DNA of 8,094 nt from Clostridiales bacterium (GCA_007134725.1 SLKF01000087.1:1-8094), one strand, 5' to 3'; shown: positions 1 to 6,379, numbered from the stretch's first letter. The notes: generated from the sequence alone by a model not told the origin. Translations and numbers: made by a program.

Positions 1-297
1 AAAGGTTTTACCGACAGTCATCTCCTACTGGTGGACCTCGGAGAGCATGTAACCGAAGCACCGGCAAAGGAGCTGGAAAAATCAAATATTCTCTGCTCTG
101 ACGATTTTTCCGGAAACAATCCCGAAGTACGTATCGGAACTCCTGAAGCCACGCGAAAGGGCATGAAAGAGCGAGAAATGAAAGAAATCGCGAATTTCTT
201 TAAACGGGCTTTAATCGACAAAGAGGATCCTGAATCCTTGAAAAAAGATGTAGAAACTTTCAGCCGACGATTCATCGGCTGTGAATACGCTTTTTAG
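1..297 (+). CDS. Serine hydroxymethyltransferase-family (GlyA-like) PLP enzyme, C-terminal part, 5' end outside window
   Basis: The reading frame is open from base 1 and gives 98 C-terminal residues ending at TAG (295-297). The segment TDSHLLLVDL (residues 4-13) matches the SHMT block usually read as TDNHLxLVDL, and VRIGTPEATRKG (43-54) matches the block GIRIGTPAxTTRG, whose Arg (here residue 44) binds the substrate carboxylate in known SHMTs. The helix KEREMKEIANFF that follows is also typical. SHMT is a cytoplasmic PLP enzyme interconverting serine and glycine with tetrahydrofolate. The part between the two blocks is unusual: the canonical NKN-x-IP stretch is absent and replaced by NILCSDDFSGNNPE, so this may be a diverged paralogue with another amino-acid substrate. 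The GTG at 31 lies inside the conserved block and is not the true start. A terminator follows. The family is well supported; the exact activity is not. Confidence 0.85.
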   Translation, partial: KGFTDSHLLLVDLGEHVTEAPAKELEKSNILCSDDFSGNNPEVRIGTPEATRKGMKEREMKEIANFFKRALIDKEDPESLKKDVETFSRRFIGCEYAF

Positions 298-308
298 CAA
301 TAAAAGAG

Positions 309-342
309 AAAGGGAGGACGATATGATTGTCTCCCTTTTTTT
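309..342 (+). terminator. Intrinsic terminator after the SHMT-like gene
   Basis: AAAGGGA (309-315) pairs with TCCCTTT (332-338), and GAC (317-319) pairs with GTC (329-331) across one bulged G at 316. The loop is 9 nt (GATATGATT, 320-328). A run of seven T (336-342) forms the end of the 3' arm and the tail. It begins 11 nt after the stop codon. Arm and loop lengths resemble the dispersed palindrome found elsewhere in the window. Confidence 0.75.
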
Positions 343-355
343 ATTTTTATGAGAC

Positions 356-382
356 GGACAGAGGGACTGAGTAATTGTCTCC
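356..382 (+). repeat. Dispersed REP-like palindrome, forward orientation
   Basis: GGACAGAGGGAC is followed by a 9-nt loop TGAGTAATT and the 3' arm GTCTCC. Relative to the other copies the loop has one change (T for the first G) and the 3' arm is slightly decayed, so pairing is imperfect. It lies in the gap between the SHMT-like gene and the PPC-domain gene. The remaining part of that gap (383-554) holds no gene that I can support. Confidence 0.7.
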
Positions 383-567
383 TGCCTTGAGTGTGGCCAT
401 TCCCACAGCAATAAATTTTCGGAAGTTTCTTTTTATCGATTAGGGGTAGAAATTCAATAGAAGTTAACGGAAAGAACAGTAAATAAGTAAAATAGAAACG
501 GGCGAATGCAAATCGGCGATTCAAATCAGTGCATGTAAGTAAAACATTAAAATAGGGAGGAACAAAA

Positions 568-999
568 ATGATCGTAAAAAAGTATACGCCAAAAGAAAAC
601 TACATGGTCAAGTTGGATGCCGGTGAGGATCTGTTAAAAGCCGTAAGCGCATTTGTGATAGAGAAAAGTATAACCTCGGGGTATGTGAATATCATGGGGC
701 TTTCACGTAATGCAAAATTTGCATACTACAACATAGAAACGAAAATCTATGAAGAAAATGAACGAAAGGACCGTTATTTTGAAATCATCCAGTGTACCGG
801 GAATATCTCTCTAAAAGAGGGCAAACCTTTTCCGCATCTTCATATTGCTTTTGGGGATCAAGACGGAAACATATTCGGAGGGCATCTGCTGGAAGGAACC
901 ATAGTGGAGATTGGTGAAGTCACGATCCAAGCATTTGAAGGGGAACCTATGGAACGGGAGTATGATGATTGGTATAAGATGACGCCTTGGAATAAGTAA
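568..999 (+). CDS. Stand-alone PPC (DUF296) domain protein
   Basis: This is a 143-residue cytoplasmic protein with no signal peptide or membrane segment, and it is the length of a single PPC domain (plants and prokaryotes conserved, DUF296). The diagnostic part is PHLHIAFGDQDG (residues 89-100) followed by NIFGGHLLEG (101-110): the HxH and GGH histidines and the DxxG turn are the family's conserved cluster. The N-terminal half has the expected hydrophobic strand pattern (SGYVNIMGLSRNAKF, 37-51). In plants the domain is joined to AT-hooks and mediates multimerisation; the bacterial single-domain proteins form trimers and have no settled function. The ATG is preceded by GGGAGG (555-560) at 7 nt spacing, which supports this start. 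It appears monocistronic, with gaps on both sides and a terminator-like hairpin downstream. The domain call is firm; the role is unknown. Confidence 0.85.
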   Translation: MIVKKYTPKENYMVKLDAGEDLLKAVSAFVIEKSITSGYVNIMGLSRNAKFAYYNIETKIYEENERKDRYFEIIQCTGNISLKEGKPFPHLHIAFGDQDGNIFGGHLLEGTIVEIGEVTIQAFEGEPMEREYDDWYKMTPWNK

Positions 1000-1041
1000 A
1001 ATTCATAAGCTGTTTCCCAAAATAACGCAAATAATGGGATT

Positions 1042-1067
1042 ACCTGCCGGTTTTGGTAGGTCTTTTC
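1042..1067 (+). terminator. Probable intrinsic terminator after the PPC gene
   Basis: ACCTGCC (1042-1048) pairs with GGTAGGT (1055-1061), one pair being G-U in RNA, around the loop GGTTTT. The tail CTTTTCT is only moderately T-rich, so termination strength is uncertain. It starts 42 nt after the stop codon. Confidence 0.5.
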
Positions 1068-1150
1068 TATTATAATGGCAGTAGAAAAAATTGGTTAATA
1101 ATGTTAAAATATAATAAGAACACAGTAGTATAGAGTCGGATTTTTTGTAA

Positions 1151-1178
1151 AGAGGACAATTACTCCGTCCCTCTGTCC
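1151..1178 (-). repeat. Dispersed REP-like palindrome, reverse orientation
   Basis: AGAGGAC (1151-1157), loop AATTACTCC (1158-1166), GTCCCTCT (1167-1174) then GTCC. The arms pair over 7 bp with one bulged C. This is the reverse complement of the forward copies at 356 and 4844. It sits about 40 nt in front of the membrane-protein gene. Confidence 0.75.
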
Positions 1179-1204
1179 CCCTCTATTATTAATAATACTT
1201 TGTC

Positions 1205-1210
1205 GAGGTG
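1205..1210 (+). promoter_or_regulatory. Ribosome binding site GAGGTG that decides the start of the next gene
   Basis: GAGGTG lies 6 nt before an in-frame TTG at 1217. The alternative in-frame GTG at 1208 is itself the end of this purine-rich motif and has no Shine-Dalgarno-like sequence upstream (the preceding bases are ATACTTTGTC). This favours the TTG start. Confidence 0.5.
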
Positions 1211-1216
1211 AAGATA

Positions 1217-1846
1217 TTGGAATTTATAGATCTATATATTATACTTTTTTTTGGTGGAGGAATATTAATCGTTAATGGTATCCGAAAGCGACAAAGAAAG
1301 GATTTATTTCTTCATGGATCCATATCCTGGATCTTAATCGCATTTTTATCATTGCTTCCCCTGTTATATAATTTAGAAAGACGTATGGAGTTTCCCATGA
1401 GAACGGTGGATATGGTATTTATAGGGGTTGTGATAGTTGGGTTTATCATTACGATGATCACTAGATTCCGACAGGAAATGACCCAAAAGAAGATGAATAT
1501 TCATAATATGACTACCGATGAGGTCGAAAAAATTATACAGGAAGGATTGGAAAAATACAACGTAGACTATAAGTATGAAAAAGCTGCAGGGAAACGGGGA
1601 ATATTTAATTTTCCTGATTCGAAGGCTGAAATTGAAGTGCATAGCCACTACATAACCGCGGAGCATCAGCGAGTTACTTTTTCAAAAACAAATCAGATCC
1701 CCAGGTTTGAGGATATTTTTGATGGGCTGAATGAGGAAAGTGAAAAAAGAGAAAGGCCCATTTCAAAATCTTTGGGACTGTTAGATATTGCATTTGGTAG
1801 CAGCCTTTTAATATTAGGGGTTTATGTGATGCAATTGTTTAGCTGA
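1217..1846 (+). CDS. Uncharacterised membrane protein with four predicted helices and a central soluble domain
   Basis: I do not recognise this family. From the TTG at 1217 the product has 209 residues; starting at GTG 1208 would add three. Hydrophobic segments lie at about 3-20, 35-52, 65-82 and 187-207. A charged soluble domain occupies about 84-180, beginning with a helix-like stretch (TTDEVEKIIQEGLEKY, 100-115) followed by alternating strand-like segments (AEIEVHSHYITAEH, 137-150). Arg and Lys cluster after the first helix (GIRKRQRK) and after the third (TRFRQ). No enzyme motif, metal-binding cluster or lipobox is visible. The signal peptidase gene begins 64 nt downstream with no T-tailed terminator between, so the two may be cotranscribed. 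The coding call rests on frame length, an alternating hydrophobic/charged pattern and the ribosome binding site. Function is unknown. Confidence 0.75.
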   Translation: MEFIDLYIILFFGGGILIVNGIRKRQRKDLFLHGSISWILIAFLSLLPLLYNLERRMEFPMRTVDMVFIGVVIVGFIITMITRFRQEMTQKKMNIHNMTTDEVEKIIQEGLEKYNVDYKYEKAAGKRGIFNFPDSKAEIEVHSHYITAEHQRVTFSKTNQIPRFEDIFDGLNEESEKRERPISKSLGLLDIAFGSSLLILGVYVMQLFS

Positions 1847-1872
1847 TTTCAGAAATTAGGGAAGATAAGCAA

Positions 1873-1891
1873 AACGTCCCTCTGTCTCTCT
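1873..1891 (-). repeat. Partial copy of the REP-like repeat
   Basis: AACGTCCCTCTGTCTCTCT retains only the half of the element that reads CCGTCCCTCTGTC in intact reverse copies; the other arm and the loop are missing. It lies between the membrane-protein gene and the signal peptidase ribosome binding site. Confidence 0.5.
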
Positions 1892-1910
1892 AAGGAATAA
1901 GGAGGACCCA

Positions 1911-2432
1911 ATGAAAAAAGAAATTATGGAGTGGATCAAAACCATTGTAATATCAATTCTTATTGCGTTATTGGTGACGGCCTTTGTCAAACCCACGATG
2001 GTCCAGGGATATTCCATGGAGCCGACACTAAGTGAAAATGATCTGTTAATCATCAATCAACTCCTCTATAAAAGGGATATTCCTGAACGAGGAGATATTG
2101 TGGTATTTGAATCGTCTCAACTGGATGAAGAGGGAAATCAGAAACTCTTTATTAAAAGGGTTGTGGGGCTTCCCGGCGAAAAAATTCAAATCAGCGATGG
2201 AAAGGTATACATTAATGATAGCCTGTTAAGCGAAGAATATCTTACGGAGGATTATACCCATGGCGAAATCCATGAAACCATTCCGACGAATAATTTGTTT
2301 GTTATCGGAGATAATCGAAATAATAGTATGGATAGTAGAAATGCGGAAATAGGAATCATCGATTTTGATGCAGTTGTGGGAAAAGCCGTTATTAGATTGT
2401 TTCCATTCTCAGCTATGGGGAAAATTGAATAA
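1911..2432 (+). CDS. lepB: Signal peptidase I
   Basis: This 173-residue membrane serine protease cleaves signal peptides from exported preproteins on the outer face of the membrane. A single N-terminal helix spans about 9-28. The nucleophile is Ser35 in GYSMEPTL, the general base is Lys82 in KLFIKRVVGLPGE, and GDNRNNSMDSR (133-143) is the conserved box E. RGDIVVF (60-66) and GKAVIRLFP (157-165) are further family blocks. Length and the single helix fit the short Gram-positive (SipS-like) type rather than the longer two-helix proteobacterial type. AGGAGG (1900-1905) lies 5 nt before the ATG. A strong hairpin terminator lies 14 nt after the stop. All catalytic residues are present, so the enzyme should be active. 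Confidence 0.95.
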   Translation: MKKEIMEWIKTIVISILIALLVTAFVKPTMVQGYSMEPTLSENDLLIINQLLYKRDIPERGDIVVFESSQLDEEGNQKLFIKRVVGLPGEKIQISDGKVYINDSLLSEEYLTEDYTHGEIHETIPTNNLFVIGDNRNNSMDSRNAEIGIIDFDAVVGKAVIRLFPFSAMGKIE

Positions 2433-2445
2433 ATAGAGAAAATAG

Positions 2446-2474
2446 AAAGAGGACGGAGTAATTGTCCTCTTTTT
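2446..2474 (+). terminator. Intrinsic terminator after signal peptidase, a variant of the REP-like repeat
   Basis: AAAGAGGAC (2446-2454) pairs perfectly over 9 bp with GTCCTCTTT (2464-2472) around the 9-nt loop GGAGTAATT, followed by T-rich sequence. The loop is identical to the commonest loop of the dispersed repeat. The only arm difference is that one G of GAGGGAC is missing, which removes the bulge and makes the stem perfect. Confidence 0.85.
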
Positions 2475-2493
2475 CATGGGGAAAAGCCCAACA

Positions 2494-2525
2494 GAAGGAC
2501 AATTACTCCGTCCCTCTGTCTGCTC
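2494..2525 (-). repeat. REP-like repeat, first unit of a 32-bp tandem pair
   Basis: The unit starts GAAGGAC, has the loop AATTACTCC, then GTCCCTCTGTC and a TGCTC tail. It is identical over all 32 bases to the unit at 2526-2557, which abuts it directly. Confidence 0.8.
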
Positions 2526-2557
2526 GAAGGACAATTACTCCGTCCCTCTGTCTGCTC
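2526..2557 (-). repeat. REP-like repeat, second unit of the tandem pair
   Basis: An exact 32-base duplicate of 2494-2525, in the same orientation with no spacer. The identity suggests a recent duplication. Confidence 0.8.
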
Positions 2558-2574
2558 CATCCCCCTGTCTGCTC
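2558..2574 (-). repeat. Truncated third unit of the tandem array
   Basis: CATCCCCCTGTCTGCTC aligns with the last 17 bases of the preceding unit with two mismatches, so the array is two full units plus a decayed partial one. The rest of this gap, up to the ABC gene, holds a small hairpin (TCCGTC 2582-2587 with GGCGGA 2592-2597) and AT-rich sequence, with no promoter I can call confidently. Confidence 0.6.
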
Positions 2575-2689
2575 GGCTCTCTCCGTCTTAAGGCGGAAGA
2601 AAAAAGAGTCTGTAGATGGAGATATGTTATTGTTGGAAAAGTTAAGATAAAATAGAGTAAGTTTAACACATTATGTCAGGAGGAGAAAT

Positions 2690-3607
2690 ATGCATCTGGA
2701 AATAAACAATCTACACAAAAGCTTTGGAGATACGGAAGTGCTTCATGGAATCACTTTCGAAGTGGAAAGTGGTAAGGCTTTAGGTTTTCTCGGAAGAAAC
2801 GGAGCAGGAAAGACCACCACCCTTCGAATTTTAATGAATTTATTCAAGCAAAACAAAGGAGAAATCCTGCTGGATGGTAAAAAGTTTAAAGTCAATGACC
2901 ATCAGGTGGGCTACCTTCCCGAAGAACGGGGAATGTATCCTAAAAAGAAAGTCATTGAACAATTGGTTTATTTTGGGGAGTTAAGAGGTTTGGGTCGAAA
3001 AAAAGCGACGGAGAATGCGGATAGATGGTTGGAACGATTGGGAGTTACGGAATATCGAAACAAAAAACTGGAGTCCTTGTCAAAAGGAAACCAGCAAAAG
3101 GTGCAATTGGCGGAGACCTTTATTTGTGATCCGGATATCGTGGTGTTGGATGAACCCTTCAGTGGATTAGATCCGGTGAACGCCCAAATTTTAAAAGATA
3201 TTATACGGGAGCAGATTGAAAATAAGAAACTTGTAATCTTTTCCAGTCACCAAATGGGCTATATTGAAGAATTCTGCAAAGACATTGCCCTGATTCATCA
3301 CGGGAAAATTGTGTTAAAGGGAAATTTAAAAGATATTAAACGAACCTATGGAATGAATCGTCTGACCCTAAAAGATGGGATGCGGACGAAAGAAGAAGTA
3401 AAAGACATTATCGAAAGTCGCATGGGGACCATCATTCGTAACGTGGAAATTCGAAAGGAACAATTGATTCTTGAGCTCCATTCGGGAAAAGAAAAACAGG
3501 AATTTTTGCAGGAAGCTATAAACTTAGGGCTGGATATTGAAGGGTTTTCGGTGTATGAACCGAGTCTGGAAGATATATTTGTAGAAAAGGCGGGTGATAT
3601 CGCATGA
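2690..3607 (+). CDS. ABC-2 type exporter, ATP-binding protein (NatA-like)
   Basis: The 305-residue cytoplasmic ATPase drives the membrane partner encoded next. Walker A is GRNGAGKT (35-42), the region after the Q-loop position reads VGYLPEERGMYP (73-84), the signature is LSKGNQQK (130-137, a variant of LSGGQ), Walker B plus D-loop is VVLDEPFSGLDP (151-162), and the switch His is His187 in SSHQM. The LPEERG and LSKGNQQK forms are typical of the NatA/YhaQ-like subgroup. Residues from about 215 form the C-terminal accessory domain (DUF4162 type) with SLEDIFVEKAG near the end, common to exporters of this class. AGGAGGAG (2678-2685) precedes the ATG at 4 nt. The stop overlaps the permease start (ATGA), indicating translational coupling. 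Substrate cannot be read; sodium, antibiotics or lipids are transported by relatives. Confidence 0.93.
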   Translation: MHLEINNLHKSFGDTEVLHGITFEVESGKALGFLGRNGAGKTTTLRILMNLFKQNKGEILLDGKKFKVNDHQVGYLPEERGMYPKKKVIEQLVYFGELRGLGRKKATENADRWLERLGVTEYRNKKLESLSKGNQQKVQLAETFICDPDIVVLDEPFSGLDPVNAQILKDIIREQIENKKLVIFSSHQMGYIEEFCKDIALIHHGKIVLKGNLKDIKRTYGMNRLTLKDGMRTKEEVKDIIESRMGTIIRNVEIRKEQLILELHSGKEKQEFLQEAINLGLDIEGFSVYEPSLEDIFVEKAGDIA

Positions 3608-4842
3608 GAAATTTCTGGATTGTATTAAAATTTGAAATCTTAAACTTCTATAAAAATAAAAGTTTTATTATTGCTTCGGTGATCATTTGTGGCCTCTTAA
3701 TCATCGGAATGTCTATCCCCACCATTCGGGATACTTTTTTCTCTTCTTCCGAGGATTCTATAGGAGAAGAAGTAGGATCCGATCAGACTTATGGATTCAT
3801 CAACAGTGCCGAAGGAGATGTGAACAGCAAAACCCTGGGAAACCAATTTATGGGAGGAGAATTGCAGGAGTTTGATGATCGGGAAGCCTTAGATGAAGCG
3901 GTTCAAAATGGAGATCTAGCGGCAGGATTTGTTATTGTCTCCCCTACGGAGTATCAGCATGTCATTCAGAATAATGAAATGACCGGATCTACCCATTTTA
4001 TGTTCGAGGAAGCTTTCCGGGAAACCTACCGGATAACCGGCTTTGAGTCCTTGGGAATCGAATATGAAACCGTTCAAGGCTTAGTGCATGCTCCGATACA
4101 GCGTGATACGGTGGTACTTGGAACCGACAGTGCTGCAAACTATCTATACACCTATATTTTGGTCTTTGGTCTTTATTTTGTGATAATTGTATATGGACAA
4201 TTAGTGGCAACCTCCGTGGCCAGTGAAAAGAGTAACCGGGCAATGGAAGTACTGGTAACCAGTACGAGAACGGAGAATTTGATCTTTGGAAAAGTATTTG
4301 GAGGGGCGATCGCAGGGGCCAGTCAGTTAGCGCTGATTATAGCTACGGCCATGATCGCTTATCGAGCCAATAGTAATGCCTGGGACGGAGGATTGGACTT
4401 TATCTTTGACATTCCTCTTAGCGTTTTGGGAAGTTTTGCGGCCTTTGGAATCCTTGGATACCTGTTTTTCCTATTCCTATTCGGTGCATTAGGAGCGCTA
4501 GTATCAAGAACCGAGGACGTCAGTACCAGTGTTACACCGATTACAATTATATTTGTCGCTGTGTTTGCGGTATCCGTAATGGGCATGCAAAACACTGAAG
4601 GAATGCTGTTGAGAGTTGCATCCTTCGTTCCTCTTAGCTCCTTTATGGCGATGTTTGTTCGAGTTTCCATGGGTTCTGTGACCAATGTGGAAGTGGCCAT
4701 TTCTTTGGGGATTTTACTGGCTACCACCTTATTTACCGGTTGGTTGGCATCCAAGATCTACCGAATGGGAACCTTAATGTATGGAAATCCGGTGAAGATC
4801 ACCAAGGTATTTAAAATGCTTTTTAGCTCAAATGAGGCATAG
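3604..4842 (+). CDS. ABC-2 type exporter, permease subunit (NatB-like)
   Basis: This 412-residue integral membrane protein pairs with the preceding ATPase; its ATG overlaps the ATPase stop by 4 nt. One helix at about 20-40 is followed by a large, largely polar region (about 43-175) expected outside the cell. Further helices lie at about 179-200, 230-252, 275-300, 311-330 and 363-383, with a possible additional one near 335-352. The segment VASEKSNRAMEVLVTS (205-220) is the family's conserved cytoplasmic coupling motif (SEKxxRxxEVLxTS), and TRTENLIFGKVFGG follows as expected. This arrangement matches the ABC2_membrane_3 / NatB class. The exported substrate is unknown. A copy of the REP-like repeat begins 1 nt after the stop codon and may serve as the 3' end of the transcript. 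Confidence 0.9.
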   Translation: MRNFWIVLKFEILNFYKNKSFIIASVIICGLLIIGMSIPTIRDTFFSSSEDSIGEEVGSDQTYGFINSAEGDVNSKTLGNQFMGGELQEFDDREALDEAVQNGDLAAGFVIVSPTEYQHVIQNNEMTGSTHFMFEEAFRETYRITGFESLGIEYETVQGLVHAPIQRDTVVLGTDSAANYLYTYILVFGLYFVIIVYGQLVATSVASEKSNRAMEVLVTSTRTENLIFGKVFGGAIAGASQLALIIATAMIAYRANSNAWDGGLDFIFDIPLSVLGSFAAFGILGYLFFLFLFGALGALVSRTEDVSTSVTPITIIFVAVFAVSVMGMQNTEGMLLRVASFVPLSSFMAMFVRVSMGSVTNVEVAISLGILLATTLFTGWLASKIYRMGTLMYGNPVKITKVFKMLFSSNEA

Positions 4843-4843
4843 G

Positions 4844-4873
4844 CGGACAGAGGGACGGAGCAATTGTCTTCTC
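4844..4873 (+). repeat. REP-like palindrome directly after the exporter operon
   Basis: After CGGAC come AGAGGGAC (4849-4856), the loop GGAGCAATT (4857-4865) and GTCTTCT (4866-4872). In RNA the arms pair with one G-U and one bulged G. No T run follows, so it would be a weak terminator at best; protection of the 3' end is an alternative role. Confidence 0.7.
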
Positions 4874-4970
4874 AAAATTGGTAAAGTCATGACTGAAGCT
4901 TAATAAGGTTGTTTTAATAATACGACAGGAACTATTACTTGTTAACGTTCGGCGAAGGGAGGGCGTTCCC

Positions 4971-6341
4971 ATGAAAAGAAAGATTTTATCTAAAAGGGTT
5001 TTGTTTATTACCCTAGCGATTTTTTTATTGAGTAGCACTCTGCTTGGATGTCGACAAAAGGAAGAAACACTCCCACCGGAAGGGGAATTTGCGGAGATTG
5101 CCACTGAGTTTGTGGAAGAGCTCACTGAGGAAGAATTTGAAAGTGCCGCCGGAAAATTTAACGAAGAAATGCGGCGAGCTATGCCCAAAGAATTGTTGGG
5201 GCAAACCTGGAAGCAGCTGGAGGATCAAGTGGGACCCTTTATACAAATCATTATCCTAAGAGAGGAGATCGTCCAAGAGTATGATGTAATTTTTGTAACC
5301 ACGGAGTTTGAAAATGAATTTATTGACATTCGCGTGGTATTCGACAAAGAAAAATGGATTGCAGGGTTATTCTTTGAGCCTGCTTCTGAGTATTCTGTAG
5401 AGCGGGGAGATCCGGACTATGTTGATCGAGAGGCTTTTCGAGAAGAAGAGGTGACCTTTGGAGAGGAGCCGTGGATGATTTCGGGAACGCTCACAATCCC
5501 TGAGGGAGAAGGGCCCCATCCGGTGGTAATCTTGGTTCATGGATCAGGTCCGAATGATAGGGACAGTACTATTGGTCCAAATCGGCCGTTTAAAGATATC
5601 GCTGAAGGATTATCCTCTTCGGGGGTTGCAGTCCTGCGCTACGATAAACGCACTTATACCTACCAGACGTCTTTTATAGATACCCCTGGGGAAATTACTG
5701 TTCGAGAGGAAACAACGGAGGACGCTTTGAAAGCAATCACCTTTCTAAAAGCCCGGGAGGAAATCGACGGGGAACAGATTTTTCTGGCAGGCCATAGCCT
5801 GGGAGGCATGCTTGCGCCCAGAATTGCAGAGGAAACCGAGGATTTGAAGCGATTAATCCTACTAGCAGCCCCTGGGAGACCATTAAGTGAGCTGATTCTG
5901 ATGCAAACCGAATATTTAATAGAGCACGAAGAGCAGCACACCGAAAACCTGGAAGTAGGGATGGAAGAACTTAGGCGACAGGTTGAACGAATTCAGGATC
6001 CGAATTTGCCTTTGGATACTCCCCTGGATGAAACCTTAGGAGTACCGGCGGCTTACTGGTTGGATCTTCAGCAATACAATGCTTTGGAAACTGCGAAAGC
6101 GTTGACGCTTCCAATAATGATTCTTCAAGGAGAACGGGATTATCAAGTCACAACAGAGGACTTGGAACTCTGGCGACAAACACTGGAAAATGAACCGGAG
6201 GTAAGTTTTCATAGCTATGCAGACTTAAATCATCTCTTCATGCCGGGAGAAGGATTGAGTCTCCCTGACGAATACTTCGAAGCCAATCATGTGGATGAAC
6301 TGGTGATTATGGATATCCTCAATTGGATAAGGACCGACTAG
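4971..6341 (+). CDS. Lipoprotein with DUF3887-like N-terminal part and alpha/beta hydrolase domain
   Basis: The 456-residue product starts with a lipoprotein signal peptide: KRKILSKR, a hydrophobic core (11-22) and lipobox TLLGC with Cys27, so it should be anchored outside the membrane. Residues about 37-137 resemble the DUF3887 domain that often precedes secreted hydrolases (FNEEMRRAMPKELLGQTW, 63-80). The hydrolase part runs from about 158 to the end. HGSGPNDRD (190-198) is the oxyanion-hole strand, Ser276 in GHSLGG the nucleophile, Asp390 in QGERDYQV the probable acid and His421 in DLNHLF the base, so the triad is complete. An inserted acidic lid (about 305-365) lies between strands. The substrate is not evident; carboxylesterase or acyl-peptide activity are both possible. 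AGGGAGG (4956-4962) precedes the ATG at 8 nt. It appears to be a single-gene unit with its own terminator. Confidence 0.88.
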   Translation: MKRKILSKRVLFITLAIFLLSSTLLGCRQKEETLPPEGEFAEIATEFVEELTEEEFESAAGKFNEEMRRAMPKELLGQTWKQLEDQVGPFIQIIILREEIVQEYDVIFVTTEFENEFIDIRVVFDKEKWIAGLFFEPASEYSVERGDPDYVDREAFREEEVTFGEEPWMISGTLTIPEGEGPHPVVILVHGSGPNDRDSTIGPNRPFKDIAEGLSSSGVAVLRYDKRTYTYQTSFIDTPGEITVREETTEDALKAITFLKAREEIDGEQIFLAGHSLGGMLAPRIAEETEDLKRLILLAAPGRPLSELILMQTEYLIEHEEQHTENLEVGMEELRRQVERIQDPNLPLDTPLDETLGVPAAYWLDLQQYNALETAKALTLPIMILQGERDYQVTTEDLELWRQTLENEPEVSFHSYADLNHLFMPGEGLSLPDEYFEANHVDELVIMDILNWIRTD

Positions 6342-6356
6342 TATTAGAATGATGAT

Positions 6357-6377
6357 GAGGACAGAGTAGTTGTCCTC
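6357..6377 (+). repeat. Perfect short hairpin related to the REP-like repeat
   Basis: GAGGAC (6357-6362) pairs with GTCCTC (6372-6377) around the 9-nt loop AGAGTAGTT. Loop length, arm sequence and position after a stop codon match the terminator at 2446, with two loop substitutions. A canonical terminator follows 3 nt later. Confidence 0.6.
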
Positions 6378-6379
6378 TT

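Noticed and set aside
464..493. Possible sigma-A promoter TTAACG-N18-TAAAAT upstream of the PPC gene
   Set aside because: Only four of six -35 bases match and the spacer is 18; such matches are frequent in AT-rich gaps. Similar weak candidates near 1071, 2630 and 4879 were dropped for the same reason.
1843..1859. Hairpin CTGATTT/AAATTAG at the end of the membrane-protein gene
   Set aside because: The stem is AT-rich with a G-U pair and no T tail, so it is not convincing as a terminator.
2494..2574. CRISPR-like array
   Set aside because: The repeats abut directly with no unique spacers, and the unit is the same palindrome found singly elsewhere.
2462..2650. A 62-codon + strand frame between the signal peptidase and ABC genes
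   Set aside because: It consists largely of the terminator arm and the translated 32-bp tandem repeats, has no plausible ribosome binding site and no protein-like pattern after the repeats.
4359..4754. A 131-codon minus-strand frame opposite the ABC permease
   Set aside because: It is antisense to a well-supported membrane protein and lacks a ribosome binding site or recognisable motif.
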